This document shows, in pieces, positions 32,701 through 44,821 of a stretch of 64,000 nucleotides of DNA. Under the pieces are notes generated by a model. That model saw only the letters and a program-made list of their open reading frames with translations, had not been told where the DNA came from and ran no database searches. Within the stretch, counting starts at the first letter, position 1, and each line of letters starts with the position of its first letter. Source of the DNA: Cavia porcellus (taxonomy: Eukaryota > Chordata > Mammalia > Rodentia > Caviidae); assembly GCF_034190915.1 (NCBI RefSeq), contig NW_026947492.1, positions 19,373,501-19,437,500 on the forward strand, written 5' to 3'. A program made the translations under genes and the position numbers.

Positions 32701-35700
32701 GCCCTAAGTCCCCACTCCCCCAGGAGCGAGGTGGACCAGCTTCCCACACTCACAGGAGCGGAGCCCCAGGGCTGGGGCTGCAGAGTGGATTGTGCTGAGG
32801 GTCCCTAACACTCACAGCACATCACAGCCACCTGCTTGCCATACACACCTTATTCTAACAAACCCCTCCTTAGATATAATGAGTGCTATGTTAGAGGTAA
32901 AAACCCTGAATCCCAAATCACACAGGCAGAGACAGAGCCAAATCTGAATCCAGGTCCAGGAAAGACATTCATTGCTTCAATCAGAGTGTCTCGGGGACTG
33001 TAACCTTCTCCATCACCGCCTGAGGCATTCAGGGCCAAGGAGATAAATGGGGTAGCATCTGCTGGGAGGGCCTACCTCCTCCCACCACTCCTGCTTCCCC
33101 GGATACTCTGGACACTCCGGCTGTAACTCGTAGCTGCAACAGTATGGGGATGAGACCCAGTCCCTGTCCTCAAGGGTGGGACTCAAAGTCAGTTTGATCT
33201 GATGTCCACACCCCCACTCTCTCCCACACAAACTGCCTCCTTCAGATGCTAGGAAGACAGTCGGGCCTGCACCAGAAGGCTTGGAGCTCCTCAAGGTCAG
33301 CTTCCTTCTTCATCCCTGGGTCTCCAGGACTCCCCTTTGATGCATAAACTCTCCTCCATGCCTTCCTGCCTGGGTCCCACATGGAAGGATGCTTGAGCAC
33401 AATTATTGCTGAGAGAATTAACCTGAACTCTGTGTGGGGTCACTGGGGGACAAAGAAGCTGGGACGTGCAGTGAGGAGGGGGTAAACTGCCTGGAGACTC
33501 ATGGGTTGTGCCAGGAAGTGAAGATTCATTCCGATTCCAGGCTCCCTTCTCCTCTCCCCCTTTTCACTGGAGGTGGAGGTCTTTCCATTCTTCTCTTCAA
33601 AGAAAAGTAATTAAATGCACCAATTCACATAGCCCTCTCTGCTTACCCCCAGTTTGCATGAGCTGGCTGTGGTCGCTAGCAGTGTCTTCATCCCCAGGGG
33701 CTTGGAGTCTTGTCTGTAAGATGAGACAATGCTGCCTTTTTACACAGGCTTATAGTCAGACCTGGAAACCCATCACAGCGTCATACAGCTGGCCAGAACC
33801 TAGGGGGCCGTTCTCCACACAGCTAGAAAAGAATGATTCTTGACAGAAGAGGCATCTTGAAGGTCATTCAAGTACCAGTTAGGGGGACTGCAGAGATATC
33901 CAGGGGCTACTTCCTGCCCCCCTCCTACATCTTCCAGGGAATATCTTCTACTTGTTCATTCAGATAGACCAGGCTGTCCAGCCCCCAGACATTGCGTGCC
34001 TACCGTATATCCTACAGTAACTCCCAACTTGTTGCACTCCTAATAGGATGGAGGGACAGAGAACTTCATTTCAAGATGTCACAAAACAAGAACCTTGGGG
34101 GCCCCTTTAGCTCCAGGCTTCAGGGAGGGCTGATTCTTGCTAAATGACAGACAGAAGCCCTGTGGTTTTAGTATCTAAGGAAGAAAAGCAGTGGAGGCAC
34201 AGGCCCAGGATCTTAGCTCCAGGGAGGACCTGAGGCTAAGGAGAGAGATCAAAACCACAGAACCGTGGCTGGCAGGAGCAGGCTGCCACTGTGCCCTGTC
34301 CACTGGCCATTAATACAACCCCACAAAGATTAGGAAACTGCAGATTAGGAAACTGAAGAGGTCAAAGAACTGGCCCCAAAATGTGTACTAAGAATCAGCA
34401 AAGGAGCATCAAACTCTGGACCTGCACCCCAGCTGCTTCCAGTCTGTGGGGCTTTTCTGAGCCCCCTCGTTGGTTCTCGGGACATCACTCAATTCTGCCC
34501 ATCCCCCCCTGCATCTTAGCTTCCCCTACCTGAAAAGGAACATTCTTGCATGAGTGCTGTCGTCCCAGCCTGTCTGCAGTGAACCACCAAAGCAGGGTCT
34601 CCAGAGTACTCTGAGGTCTCCTTAGAGAAAGTACAGATTCCAGGATGCTCAGTTCTGGAATGTTCCAAGTGGTCTCATGGGCCATGTGAGGCTGGTTTCT
34701 TCCTCTGTCACACTGAGGAGACTGGAAGGAAGTGACTTGGGGGACAACCCCTGAAATAGTGATGCACTGATAAATAACTAGCTGGCTTCCTAGGGGAGGG
34801 GTGGAGAGGCAGAGGGAGACCCAGGTTTGTACCATTGCTAATTTCCTTGTTCCTACCATGGCTGATTGTGAGATGTCTATGTGATATAAACCATCTTACA
34901 AAATTCCTGAACATTTCAACAGTTGGCTTTCACAGGCCATGACAAGGCAGCTCCACCCAGGTCCTGGACCTGGACCCACGTGTCCTGGTCCACCCAGGTC
35001 CTCCCAACTCTGTTTAAGGCTGTGCTCCTCCAAAACTTACCTCAGGTTACCTCCATCCTCCTCCTGCAGCAGCACCCACCCCCTCAGGACAGCTGCAGGT
35101 CCTTTCAGCTCGGGAAATGGAGGTCTCTAGCTAGAAAAAGAAATCTATTTGGAGATAAACATTCATCCTCAAATCTGGAAGAAATGCAGAGTTTGCTGAA
35201 CTGGTCCCCATGAGCTACATAAATCTGAGTCATCGCCCCCCTCAGTCCAGCTCTGCTCCTCTCTTCCTCCCTCAAGTAACAGCCTCAAGCATGTTGGGGT
35301 GCATGCCAGAGACACCCTTTGATTTATGTTTTTATTAGCTTACATTCCTCTCTATCCCAGCAGGCCCTCTAGCATCTGTCCCTGAAGTCCTTTCTAGGAG
35401 GGGCTAGGAGAAAGACAGGGAGAGACCCCCACATCCCTCTCTATTTCTGAGGCTCATCTTAGTGGAAGCCCCTGCCGATCCTTCAAGGACACAAGGAAAT
35501 GCATTTGGTGGGCATGGCACAGTATACCAATCCCCTGACACTTCATCCACAGATGAACTGTGAGGACACAGCTGAGCCTTGCTTTATGGCAGGAGCACAC
35601 TCTGGAAATCTGATACTGAGCAACAGAGGTTCCAAAGCCCTTTTATGGACATCACCTAATCTGAGCCTCCTGCCAAGCTGAAGCTATGGTTGGTGATGGT

Positions 35701-36130
35701 TAAAACACCCTGTTTGCGTCCCAGCTTGTCGATATTGGAGATGTCTCCTAACCTGGCCACCTAGCTAATGATTCCATCCTTTCCAAGTCGCACGCTTGAG
35801 CCTTGGAGATTCCAGGGCTCGGAAAGGTGTTATGTAGACGTCTCCTTGTTACCAGTTTAGTGCATTGCTTGGAATTAGACCAGAAGTCATACCATCTAAT
35901 CCCCTCACTTAAAGGGGGCTTTCATTTCTCCCCATTTCTCCCAAATCTTGCTTAAAGGTTTTAGGCTCTTTCAAATAGGCCTTCTATGGTGCACTACAGA
36001 ATTCCTCCACCATCCTGACCAACTCTTTTCTGAGCATGTCTTCATATACTTGCTTAATCAGAGTAGGACAGGGCCAGAAACTTCTTCATCCCATGAGCCA
36101 TGCTTCTGTTTAATTTACCCTCATGGGCTT

Positions 36131-36132
<2 letters not shown>

Positions 36133-36172
<40 letters not shown>
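36133..36172. repeat. (CT)n microsatellite
   Basis: About 19-20 CT units, pure. Confidence 0.97.
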
Positions 36173-36177
<5 letters not shown>

Positions 36178-36902
36178 GTTTTGTTTCTGGGCAGATGCTA
36201 CACTTTGCATACATTGAGCTGTCAACTAAAACCCTGCCGCCAAGCCATGTCTCCCTCTTTCTTCACTTAACATTACTGATTTTTTTTTTTTTTTGGCCCA
36301 ATGTTAGAAGTGTTCCATTTTAACTTCCCAGGTGAACATTAATCTTATTAGGTTTAGCACACTGCCAAAATCTGTAAAGATCTTTTGGATCCCAGTTGCA
36401 TGTCATTCATAAATTTGTGGCGCATTTCTTTAACTATCCTCTAAGTCACGGGTGAAAAACTGTTGAAGAGGACAAAAGACAAAGCATGTGGCACTTTCCT
36501 AGAAACTGCCCCAAGCCGACACCTGTCCTCTAACCTTACTCCCTTTGGTGTAGTTTTCTAAGGCATCCAGTGCCCAGCAGGCCACCTATCTCCAAGTTTT
36601 CCACAAGGATATCATGGGCGACAGCTTTCCAAGGTCAGTTGCATTATATCTTCCTGATCTGTCAGGGAGGAATCGTGCCAAAGCCACAAACTGAGCTCCA
36701 CAGGAGCAGGTACTGCGTCTGTGATTGTATTTCCTACAACAGAGCCTGGTACTTAGCGGGCCTTACAGAGCACCCGAAGAAAAGGCCCATTGTGTGCACG
36801 GGTGAGTGTGTGAATGAAGCAGCCTGGCCCAGATCAGCCTGGCCAAAATCTCATGTTTCTGAATCCACCTTGTTTCTCTATCTCGGTTTTGGGTTTCTTT
36901 GA

Positions 36903-36995
36903 TACGGCAGAGTCCCCCTAAGGAGCCCAGGATGTTGTCAGACTTGCAACCCCTGGCCTCAGCCTCCTGAGAGCTGAGGTTACAGGCATGTTCCG
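36903..36995 (-). mobile_element. B1-like SINE relic
   Basis: GAGCCCAGGATGTTGTCAGA, CCTGGCCTCAGCCTCCTGAG and GCTGAGGTTACAGGCATG are worn inverted B1 landmarks. Confidence 0.6.
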
Positions 36996-37313
36996 TGCTT
37001 CTTTCTTATAGCACTTTTCTTATATACATGAACCTTAAAAGGCCACCAATTTGCTTCCTGATTAAAAAAAAATAGGCGCTTAAGAAAGTTAAGGGGTTCA
37101 CCCAAGTTTAAAGGCAAATAAGAGGATTCGGGCAATGACCTGGTGGACGCAAGGCACATGATGTTCTGCTGTGCCTCTCACACCCTGGACTTGAGGGTGC
37201 CCCCCAACTCAGTGACAAAGAAGAATCCTAAGAAAAGTGACATGCTCAGGAAAGCCAAACGTTTCTTTTTTGCTCTCAGCTTTGCTCATCAGCCTTCATT
37301 CCTTCATTCATTG

Positions 37314-37418
37314 ATTTTTTTTTTTGTCTTTTTCTTTTTTATCGGTACCAGGGATTGAACTCATAACCACACACTTGCAAGGCAGGGGCTTGTGCCACTG
37401 AGCTAAATTCCCAGCCCC
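37314..37418 (-). mobile_element. ID-type SINE with target-site duplication
   Basis: The reverse-oriented copy contains ATCGGTACCAGGGATTGAAC and ends AAATTCCCAGCCCC. Flanking repeats TCATTCATTGATTT (37304-37317) and TCATTTATTGATTT (37419-37432) differ at one base. Confidence 0.92.
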
Positions 37419-37811
37419 TCATTTATTGATTTGACAAATGTTTATTTAACACCAACTCCTGCCAGATTATCTGGAGCCATAGGAATATAACTGTTATAAG
37501 ATCACCTTGAGCTTAAGTTTTAGTTTGAAGTGGGAAAAATAGGCAAATGGATATATATGGTTATGGTGTGAGCACTGCAGAAAAATTAAGCTAGAGGCGG
37601 AGCAGCTAGATTTACTCTGAAGGAGAGGCATCTGAGCAGACATAAATGAAGAGAACAAGACACACACTCCATCCTGTATGGGGATACACACCAACGATGC
37701 GCTTATACTCACAGAAATACAATTTTTATTTTTATACAGAAGGCAGGGACCTAGATTTTATTATGAGCATCCTAGCTGTAAAATATCGGATCCCTTTGAG
37801 GCACATCCATC

Positions 37812-37965
37812 CATCTATTCATTCACTCATTTTCTCCACAAATATATTTATTAAGCATCAATCATTTTTATTAAGCATGCCCAGCTGGGTGCTGGGGACA
37901 GAGGGTGAACAAGGCCTTCAAGCTGGAGACAGACAGCTACATTTAGGCCAACAGCACAGCGTGAT
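37812..37965. mobile_element. L2-like LINE 3' relic
   Basis: ATTCATTCACTCATTTTCTC, AAATATATTTATTAAGCATC and GCTGGGTGCTGGGGACAGAG match the common L2-type 3' segment. A similar worn segment lies at 54850-54945. Confidence 0.6.
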
Positions 37966-38787
37966 AAGAGCTATCAGGATGCTAGGGACAGGTTGATGTG
38001 AGAGAACGGGAAGAATGTCACCGTTCCAGGGATCTGTGTGACTGAAGGAAATGTGAAAGCATTAAATTCCATAACCATGGTTTTCAAAACTTTTAAAGCT
38101 ACTAAACCATTTCTTTCAACGAAACCTTAGACAGAAAGTCCAATATATAATATTAAAAAGAGTTGCTCTGGTTGACACAAAATTGAAAGCCTCAGGACAC
38201 CTTCAAAAACCCATAATACAGTATGAACACCACTTCTCTAAATATCTGTTCTGTCCAAGAAGAAAAATCTGCCTATTGTCCATTAAATCTTATCTTCAAA
38301 TGGCCAGGTGAACCTGATTTGGAAAGCCATCCGGTCATCAATTAAAACCATTAGAACTGTTGGCTCTTGGCTTGCGTTAGAGAATAACTAACCCTTGCCC
38401 AAATGAGAACTGACTCAGCTGCTTTCTTTCCTGCTCTCTGGAGTCATCTAATCAAACTTACTGACATCCAAAAGACTCATGAGCATAATTTAAATGGCTC
38501 TTTGTATTTTTCTCTACTTCTGGGGTGAGGTCACCACATTAGGAATCATCTCTTTAAAAGTGTTCTGGACATCACCTAGGATGGAGTGGCTCTAAATTGT
38601 TTTCTAAAACACTCTTGGAAGAAAGGCTTGCTTTTCTCTCCACTGTGGCCCATGGACAAATGGATGCTTATCGTACACTACAGATCTCTTCTCGCTCACA
38701 ACTCTTTTCCTGGCACACCGTCAGCCTCACCCCCGACTTGGGAGCCTGCCAAGATAAGCTGCCACCTCTTTTTTCTTCTCTCTGCAG

Positions 38788-38927
38788 ATGACGGCCACTG
38801 CCCAGCCTCCCTCCAAGGCCCAGGCTGTTCACATCTCCGCACCATCAGCTACTGCCAGCACACCTGTGCCCAGTGCTCCCATTGATCCCCAGGCCCAGCT
38901 GGAAGCTGACAAGAGAGCTGTGTACAG
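38788..38927 (+). CDS. PKNOX2: PKNOX2 second coding exon (residues 30-76)
   Basis: This exon lies between a strong acceptor (TTTTTTCTTCTCTCTGCAG ending at 38787) and a GTAGGA donor at 38928. It is 140 bases long: 46 whole codons plus two bases of an arginine codon completed by the next exon. It starts MTATAQPPSKAQAVHIS, passes through an Ala/Ser/Thr/Pro-rich linker, and ends LEADKRAVYR. The last part (roughly residues 62-76) is the lead-in to the MEINOX region that contacts PBX. The linker reads SATAST where I remember human PKNOX2 as having an extra alanine in place of the first threonine; that comparison is from memory. Entry in phase 0 matches the exit phase of the previous exon, so the reading frame joins cleanly across a 14.3-kb intron. 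No frameshift or stop is present. Confidence 0.97.
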
Positions 38928-39120
38928 GTAGGAGCCCCCCCACAATGTTCAGAAGCCCCAGTGAACCTTGGGCCCGGCTCAGCCTTTTGAGATGGCCATG
39001 GCAGAGAGGGTGGGTGCGTCAGCCACGTGGCCAGCAGCTGCTCTTAGCCTCGCTAGCGCTCTCAAGTCAACCCAGAAATCCCCAGTGCACGCTGGGGGCT
39101 GACTTTGGCTTCTTGGAAGT

Positions 39121-39157
39121 GACTAGTGACTAGTGACTAGTGACTAGTGACTAGTGA
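39121..39157. repeat. Seven-base tandem array (GACTAGT)5
   Basis: Five perfect copies of GACTAGT occupy 39121-39155, each containing the palindrome ACTAGT. They start 193 bases after the splice donor of coding exon 2. Confidence 0.95.
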
Positions 39158-39561
39158 GGGGTACGAAGACCTGGGCAGTGTCTCCCACCAAGACCCCCTC
39201 CCGTCTCAGGTGAGGAGATGAACCCTCAGCTCAGCCAAAAGCAGCTGCTCACGACCCTGTCCTTGTCCTGCCTCCCACTGCCGCCTTCACTATGACAAGC
39301 CCACCAACGTATCAGACATCTGATGGAACTACCAGGACTTAGTACACAAACTTCACATGCGTGCAAATCACAGGGGGAGCTTATTAAAGCTCATAGTCCC
39401 AAGCTCCATGTTCAGAGATGCTAATTCAGTAGGTCAAGCTACAGGAAGGGAATGATTTTTTTTTTTTTAAGCATTACAGTTAAATCTGATGAGCTGGTTG
39501 TTGGACACATTTTGATCCATAAAGTCTGTGCTTTATCAATCGGCATTGTGTGTGACCGTGT

Positions 39562-39620
39562 AAGCCCCCCCTGCCCTCTCCCCTGTCCTCCCCTCTGCCC
39601 TCCCCCCTGCCCTCCCCCAG
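39562..39620. repeat. C/T-rich minisatellite-like tract
   Basis: Irregular repeats of CCCTGCCCTCC and CCCTCCCC, about 58 bases with only scattered G. Confidence 0.8.
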
Positions 39621-40929
39621 GATGGCAGCTTGTTCCTCTTGTTCTGCATCTGCCCTATGCACCTAGGGCTGGGTCCTGGGTGTTGCAGAGAGGTACCTGA
39701 AGCTCAGGGAAATGTCTGTTGGCCTTGATGATCTCTAGTTCTGATGCATGTATTTGGAGAAGAAGATGTGGTCATCTGAGAACAGGCCTGATTAAGACTC
39801 CAGCAGGAATTGTAGTCATCATTATTTATGGGGAGCCCATACTTAGCAGATCTCATGCTCACATCAGCACTCAGTGTCGAGGCTGGACCATTGCTCACCT
39901 TTGCTTCTGTGAGTTCATAGGTTCCAGGGCATCATCCCCAATTGCAGCTCACCCTGGTGAAGTATATATTGTATTAAATGCCAGTAGCACATGGCATGAT
40001 ACACCCAAGACAAATAAATAGGAAATGGATCCCTGGTTACCCTCCCTCACCACCCCCCCAGTGGCAATGTTTTATGGTAATTATGGTAATTATTATTGCT
40101 ATTGTCATTATCACTGGCATTGTTTTTAGTTACTCAGAGGAGCTGAATACCTCTAATATCAACAGTTGGGAAATCCAGAGCAGTGACTTAATCCAGGGAC
40201 CCTGGCATTCCCAAGAAGGAAAAAACACAGAGCCTGGTCTCTATTCCATGAATGCATGGGCCAGGCCCAGCTGTCTGCAGGTATAAGCTCTGCCTTGGAC
40301 CCCAAAGAATTCCAGGCTCTGGCCTCTGTATCTGTCACGGATAACTTCAGGGAGGGCAAGCCAACCTCCTCCAGTGTAGGACATGTCCTCCTGTCCTCTC
40401 TCTCTTCCTTCCTTTACACTCTTTTATTAACCCTTATTATTAACATTGCATGCACTGTGCTTGGCTCCTAGGACAGATGGTAAGATAGGAAGGAAATCAT
40501 GGGCCCTTCCCTTTGTGTCCAGCATCCAATAGAGCTGCAAATAAACAATGCTGTGTAGTCTGACCAAAAGGGCAGACTTCATGGAGGAGATAGTATTTGA
40601 GTCTGGTCGTACAAGGCTGAGACCCTGCCAGGTGGGCAAAGAGGCAGAAGAGAACCTGGTGTATCTGGGAAGGGTCAGTGGTCAGAGCAGTTAGGGGTGG
40701 GGTAAGGTGATGCATGAGACTGAGCAGTCACCTGAAAGTTAACCTGGACCACATATGCTGGGCTTTTGCCTTTTGTGAGGAGCCTAAGGAGAAAGAGAAG
40801 AGCAAAGGAGCCTCTGAAAACTGCCCAGTGGCTTACAACTTGCATGCAAGCCCATGACTCTGTGTATAGATTGCTGGTACTCAAAGGATGGCGCATGGAC
40901 CGGCAGCATGCAGGAACTGATTACAAATA

Positions 40930-41056
40930 CAGAATCTCCACAAGCACCTGCCTAGCAAGCACAGGTCATGAGTTCGATCCTCAGTACCAAAACCAAACAA
41001 ACAACAATAATAAACAAACAAACAACAACAAAACCCCACAAAAAACCAAACAACAG
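40930..41056 (+). mobile_element. ID-type SINE 3' part with A-rich tail
   Basis: CACCTGCCTAGCAAGCACAG, then GAGTTCGATCCTCAGTACC, then a long AAC/AAAC-rich tail to about 41056. The 5' GGGGCTGGGG end is missing. Confidence 0.8.
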
Positions 41057-42182
41057 AATCTCAGGGCCCACTCAGAATTCAGGGTGCATGATCTACACTT
41101 TTACAAGATCTCAGGTGATCCCCCTGTGTACTTGACTGATCCAGGATCCAGGACCCATAGACTTCTAGGGGTGGGGACTAGAAGTAGATTATTGCAGGTT
41201 TTATAGCACTGGTGGTGAAACTATGGTACATATGCCACAGCAGGATGTTTGTATCACTGAAAGCTCTAGGGTTCGCCATCACTGATTCGTAGAGACCACC
41301 TGAAAGTTCCTGGAAATCTAGTCTTGAGTCCTGCTTCTGCTGAGCACTTGTCTCTCTGAGCTTCAGTTTCATGGTAGAATTAAAGCAGTAGATTGGATAA
41401 GCATTACCCAAACAGCCCATTAAGCACCTGTACCTGGCACGAAGCAAATGGGCTTCCTTGGTCCTGCCAGTGGGAGCCATGGACTTTAGGGTCCTCCCCA
41501 AGACCCTCGGCTCACATGCTACCCAGGCAGCTGCAGAAAAGGTGGATCACCCACCCATGGGAGCCATCCACCATAATGTTCCTTGAAGAACGGCTCAGAC
41601 CTTCCTTCAACCACACTTTTTTGCTCAGTTTCACTCCTGAACCTACCCTCTCCCAAGGGGCCCACCGACCATACCACAGACCTTAGCACTGACTCAGAGT
41701 TTGTATGCGGCCTCCGCAGTGGAGGGACTCCCAGGCAAATATGCCTGGCTAGCATGACTCATGGCTCATGAACTGGCTGGAGCTGATGTATCTACACCAT
41801 GCCAGGCTCCCCAGCCCTCCGTCCTGTGTCCTCCTGGCCCAGGCCCCAGGGTTGTTCCCACAACCACACCTCTCCCATTAGTACCAGCTGCCCTCTCTCT
41901 AGCCACTGCTGGGATGACTGACCTCCTGTCGGGTCAGGTAATTTTAATTAGATTTGTCTGCCTGGGGCATCCTTGGCTGCTCCAAAGCACATCAGGGAGT
42001 CTGCATTTCATGTCAATAAATGTAACAAGACCCTTTCCATTCAGATTAGTGTCTTGGCACTGACTTTGGAAGCCCCAGTCACAGGGCCCCTCTGGGAGCC
42101 ACAGAGGAAGGTGGGTCAGGCACCTCCCTGTCCCTGCTGCAAGGCAGAGGGGCAGTGTGACAAAGAGGAGGGAGCTTGCCTG

Positions 42183-42425
42183 TAGCCGAGGTTTTATTTG
42201 TGTATGAGGATGTGTTAATGAAATGTATTGGTTCCCTTCTGATGTGGAAGCTGGGGGTAGTGGTGGGGGCAGAGCCTGTCTTTAATTGGATCATACCAGA
42301 GCATCATCTGGGCTAATCAGCAAGGCAACCAGGAGCTCCCGCTCAGATTAATGATTGCAGTCTAATCCACACAGATCCCATGATTGGATGCACATCCCGG
42401 CTAATTGTGTTTGAGGCCCAGGAGC
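42183..42425. promoter_or_regulatory. Candidate conserved non-coding block rich in homeodomain core sites
   Basis: The block matches no repeat I know and has no open frame of interest. It packs TTTAATTGGAT (42281), CTAATCAG (42313), GATTAATGATTG (42347-42358), TCTAATCC (42361), TGATTGG (42381) and CTAATTGTG (42401) into 130 bases. TAAT and TGATTG cores are bound by homeodomain and PBX-type proteins. Enhancer function is inference. Confidence 0.45.
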
Positions 42426-44504
42426 AAGGATGAGAGGGGGTCCGTGGAGGGGAGGCAAGTGGGGTGGGGGTGGGCCCTAGGTTTGGACCCTGCTCAGTTC
42501 TCTCCTTCCCCAGCCTCCACTCAACCCTGATATTTTCTCCCCCAAAAGTTCAAACTTCAGGAGGACCACAACACCCCAACACCCAAGATGACCAAGCAGT
42601 GGTCAGGTGTCAGGTGCTCTCTGAGACCTGGGGATTAGGTTGCTGGCTGCGCAGAAACAGGGCCAAGAGGGTGAGGTTAATCCAGCTTTCCATTCTCCCT
42701 CCTTCCCTCCAGTCTCCTGCATTCCCCTTTGAAGTGAGTGGGTTCCCATGGAAACTGCGATGTCCTGGGGAGGAGAAGAGTGGCAGGGAGTGAGGCTGGC
42801 CAGGTGTGAGTGGGGGAGGAGGGCGGCTTTGTGAGGTATTGGAGGTATTGGCCTTCTCCCCTGTGGCGAAAACCTCTCCTGATCCTGGGAAGGGAAGTGG
42901 CCCGCCTGGCAGTGTTGAAGAAGTTACCTATTATTGATAAGGAAACCCTGGGCTGGAGGCGGGAGCGGTGAGAAAATAGCCAGGGCAGTTGCACTTTGCT
43001 TCTCAATTAAAAATGCTGGAGAACCGAGCTGCAGGATGAGAGGGAGAGAGGAGACAGCTTTGTACCCAGTCTTTCTCCTCCATGACAGCACTCACACTTG
43101 AATTCATTGCATTGTTGACAGTGTTTCCGGCTGCTCCCTCACCGTGACTGTTAACTGTAGGATGACAGGGCCCACAACATGCTCACTGCTTTGTCCCCAG
43201 GACCTTAGATGAAGTAGGTGCTGAAGGGCTTGTTGGATAGATTCCTTACATAGGTTAAGCAGCACCCCATAAAAATTCTGTGCTTCTAGATTGATGTGCC
43301 AGAAATGGCGGTAGGGAGTCGGGGGGAGGGGCTCTGATTTGTAGTGTTTGCCGATTTCTGTGGTGTAAATGCTCCTTCCATGGCCCTTTCCAAACCACCA
43401 CTGTGTGCTGCTGGCCCCAGTTAGACTGCGATGTGCACCGCCATTTCTCACCAACTTCACCGTACAGACCCCAGACAAGGAGCCGAGTCACAGGTGCACA
43501 GTCTTCATTTCTAAACAGGTAAACTCACCCTGTATGCCAATTCTTTGGGATGGCATTACTGCCACCTATGGCTGTGATCTACATTCCTGGTCTCGCTGTC
43601 TTGTCTGGTCTAACCCAGGATTCTTAGTTTGGAAGGTTCTCTTTTAATGAGTTAATACTTGTAACAGTGTCGAAGCCAGCAGGTTTTATAAGTGTCTGTA
43701 GCTAAGAGTTTCCACCTGAACCCGGGGCAGTGAATTTCCTCCTCCAAAGATTTTACCCAGTGCTGTCCCTTTCATCTGCTTGAGCAAACCTCACCTTTAC
43801 TCTGATGTCCCCACTTGTCCAAATCGTCTCCAAGCCTTTCCTGGCTTCCTGATTCTTTTCTAGCGGCAATAAAAATCCTGCTTCAAACCCTTCTTCTCCC
43901 TCCTGGTTAGTTCTTCAGCTCTAGGAATTTGGCATTTCCTTACCATATGCCTAAGTCTTCACACCAGTCCTCTCTCCCGATAAATTATGTGCTCAGAGCT
44001 TCTACTCAAGCGTGCCCTACCCCTGACAGCTCTGCTCAGATCCAGCTCTAGTCAACAAAGCAAGCCCTGCTTGTCCTGTGCTTGACCTGTGCCTTAGAGA
44101 CTGAGTTCCTCTCCAGTCCACACCTGTTCAGAGAAGGGGCAGAGTAGGGTAGTGGGCAGTGTTCAGATCACTCCTGGGAGACCCCTGTTAAGGGTCACCA
44201 AAGCCTCAGACTTGACCTTGACAGTCCTTTAGCTGGAGGTGTGAATTCAGCCAAGTGGCCGTGCAGGGCCCCTGGGAGATAGAGTAATGGGCTAGAAATA
44301 AACTTGGTGATAACCAGCTTTGTCACCCGGAGCAAGTTCATCTCTTAGAGCCTGTATACCCGACTGTCAAAAAGAAAACAATAATATCCAGAACAAAATT
44401 ACATAACACAAGACAATACTGGCACCCAGAGCAATGTTCATTAGGTGAACCCTTTAAGCAAAGGGTCCAGCACATGTCACTTTGACCTGCTCAGTAGGTG
44501 ACAG

Positions 44505-44735
44505 TCTGGTGCATTCTAGGAGGTGGGATTTACAGCTTTTGGACATAGGTTGTCTGGTTCATCTCTGGCTACACCAAACCTTTCTATGTCTCAGTTTCCT
44601 CATCCATAAAATAATCCTAAAAACAATGCTGTCACTTCATCAGGATTTCATAAGGAGTAATTGTAATGCAGCTAAATTTTTGGTGAGGAAGCTGGCAGCG
44701 GGCAGGCACGCTGTAGGTGTCAGCTGCTATGTGAT
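44505..44735 (+). mobile_element. MIR SINE fragment
   Basis: GGTTGTCTGGTTCATCTCTG, CTATGTCTCAGTTTCCTCAT and CCATAAAATAATCCTAAAAA lie in MIR order. Another worn plus-strand copy lies at about 44300-44460. Confidence 0.8.
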
Positions 44736-44783
44736 GTTTGGGAAAATTAAAGCTAGCAGAGCTTGGTGAGACGGGCTGGGAAG

Positions 44784-44821
44784 TGGCAGGGGTGATGAGG
44801 ACGGGCAGGGGTGACGAGGAC
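44784..44821. repeat. Two-copy tandem of about 18-19 bases
   Basis: GGCAGGGGTGATGAGGAC is followed at once by GGGCAGGGGTGACGAGGAC. Confidence 0.85.

Larger units (their letters stand above)
24522..38787 (+). other. PKNOX2: PKNOX2 intron between coding exons 1 and 2 (14.3 kb)
   Basis: It is bounded by a GTGAGT donor and a CAG acceptor and separates phase-0 exons. It contains a young B1/ID pair at 28.7 kb, B1-ID dimers at 30.5 and 32.2 kb, MIR and L2 relics, a CT repeat at 36.1 kb, an ID element with target-site duplication at 37.3 kb, and a small CpG-dense stretch near 31.95 kb. No other gene was recognised. Confidence 0.9.
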
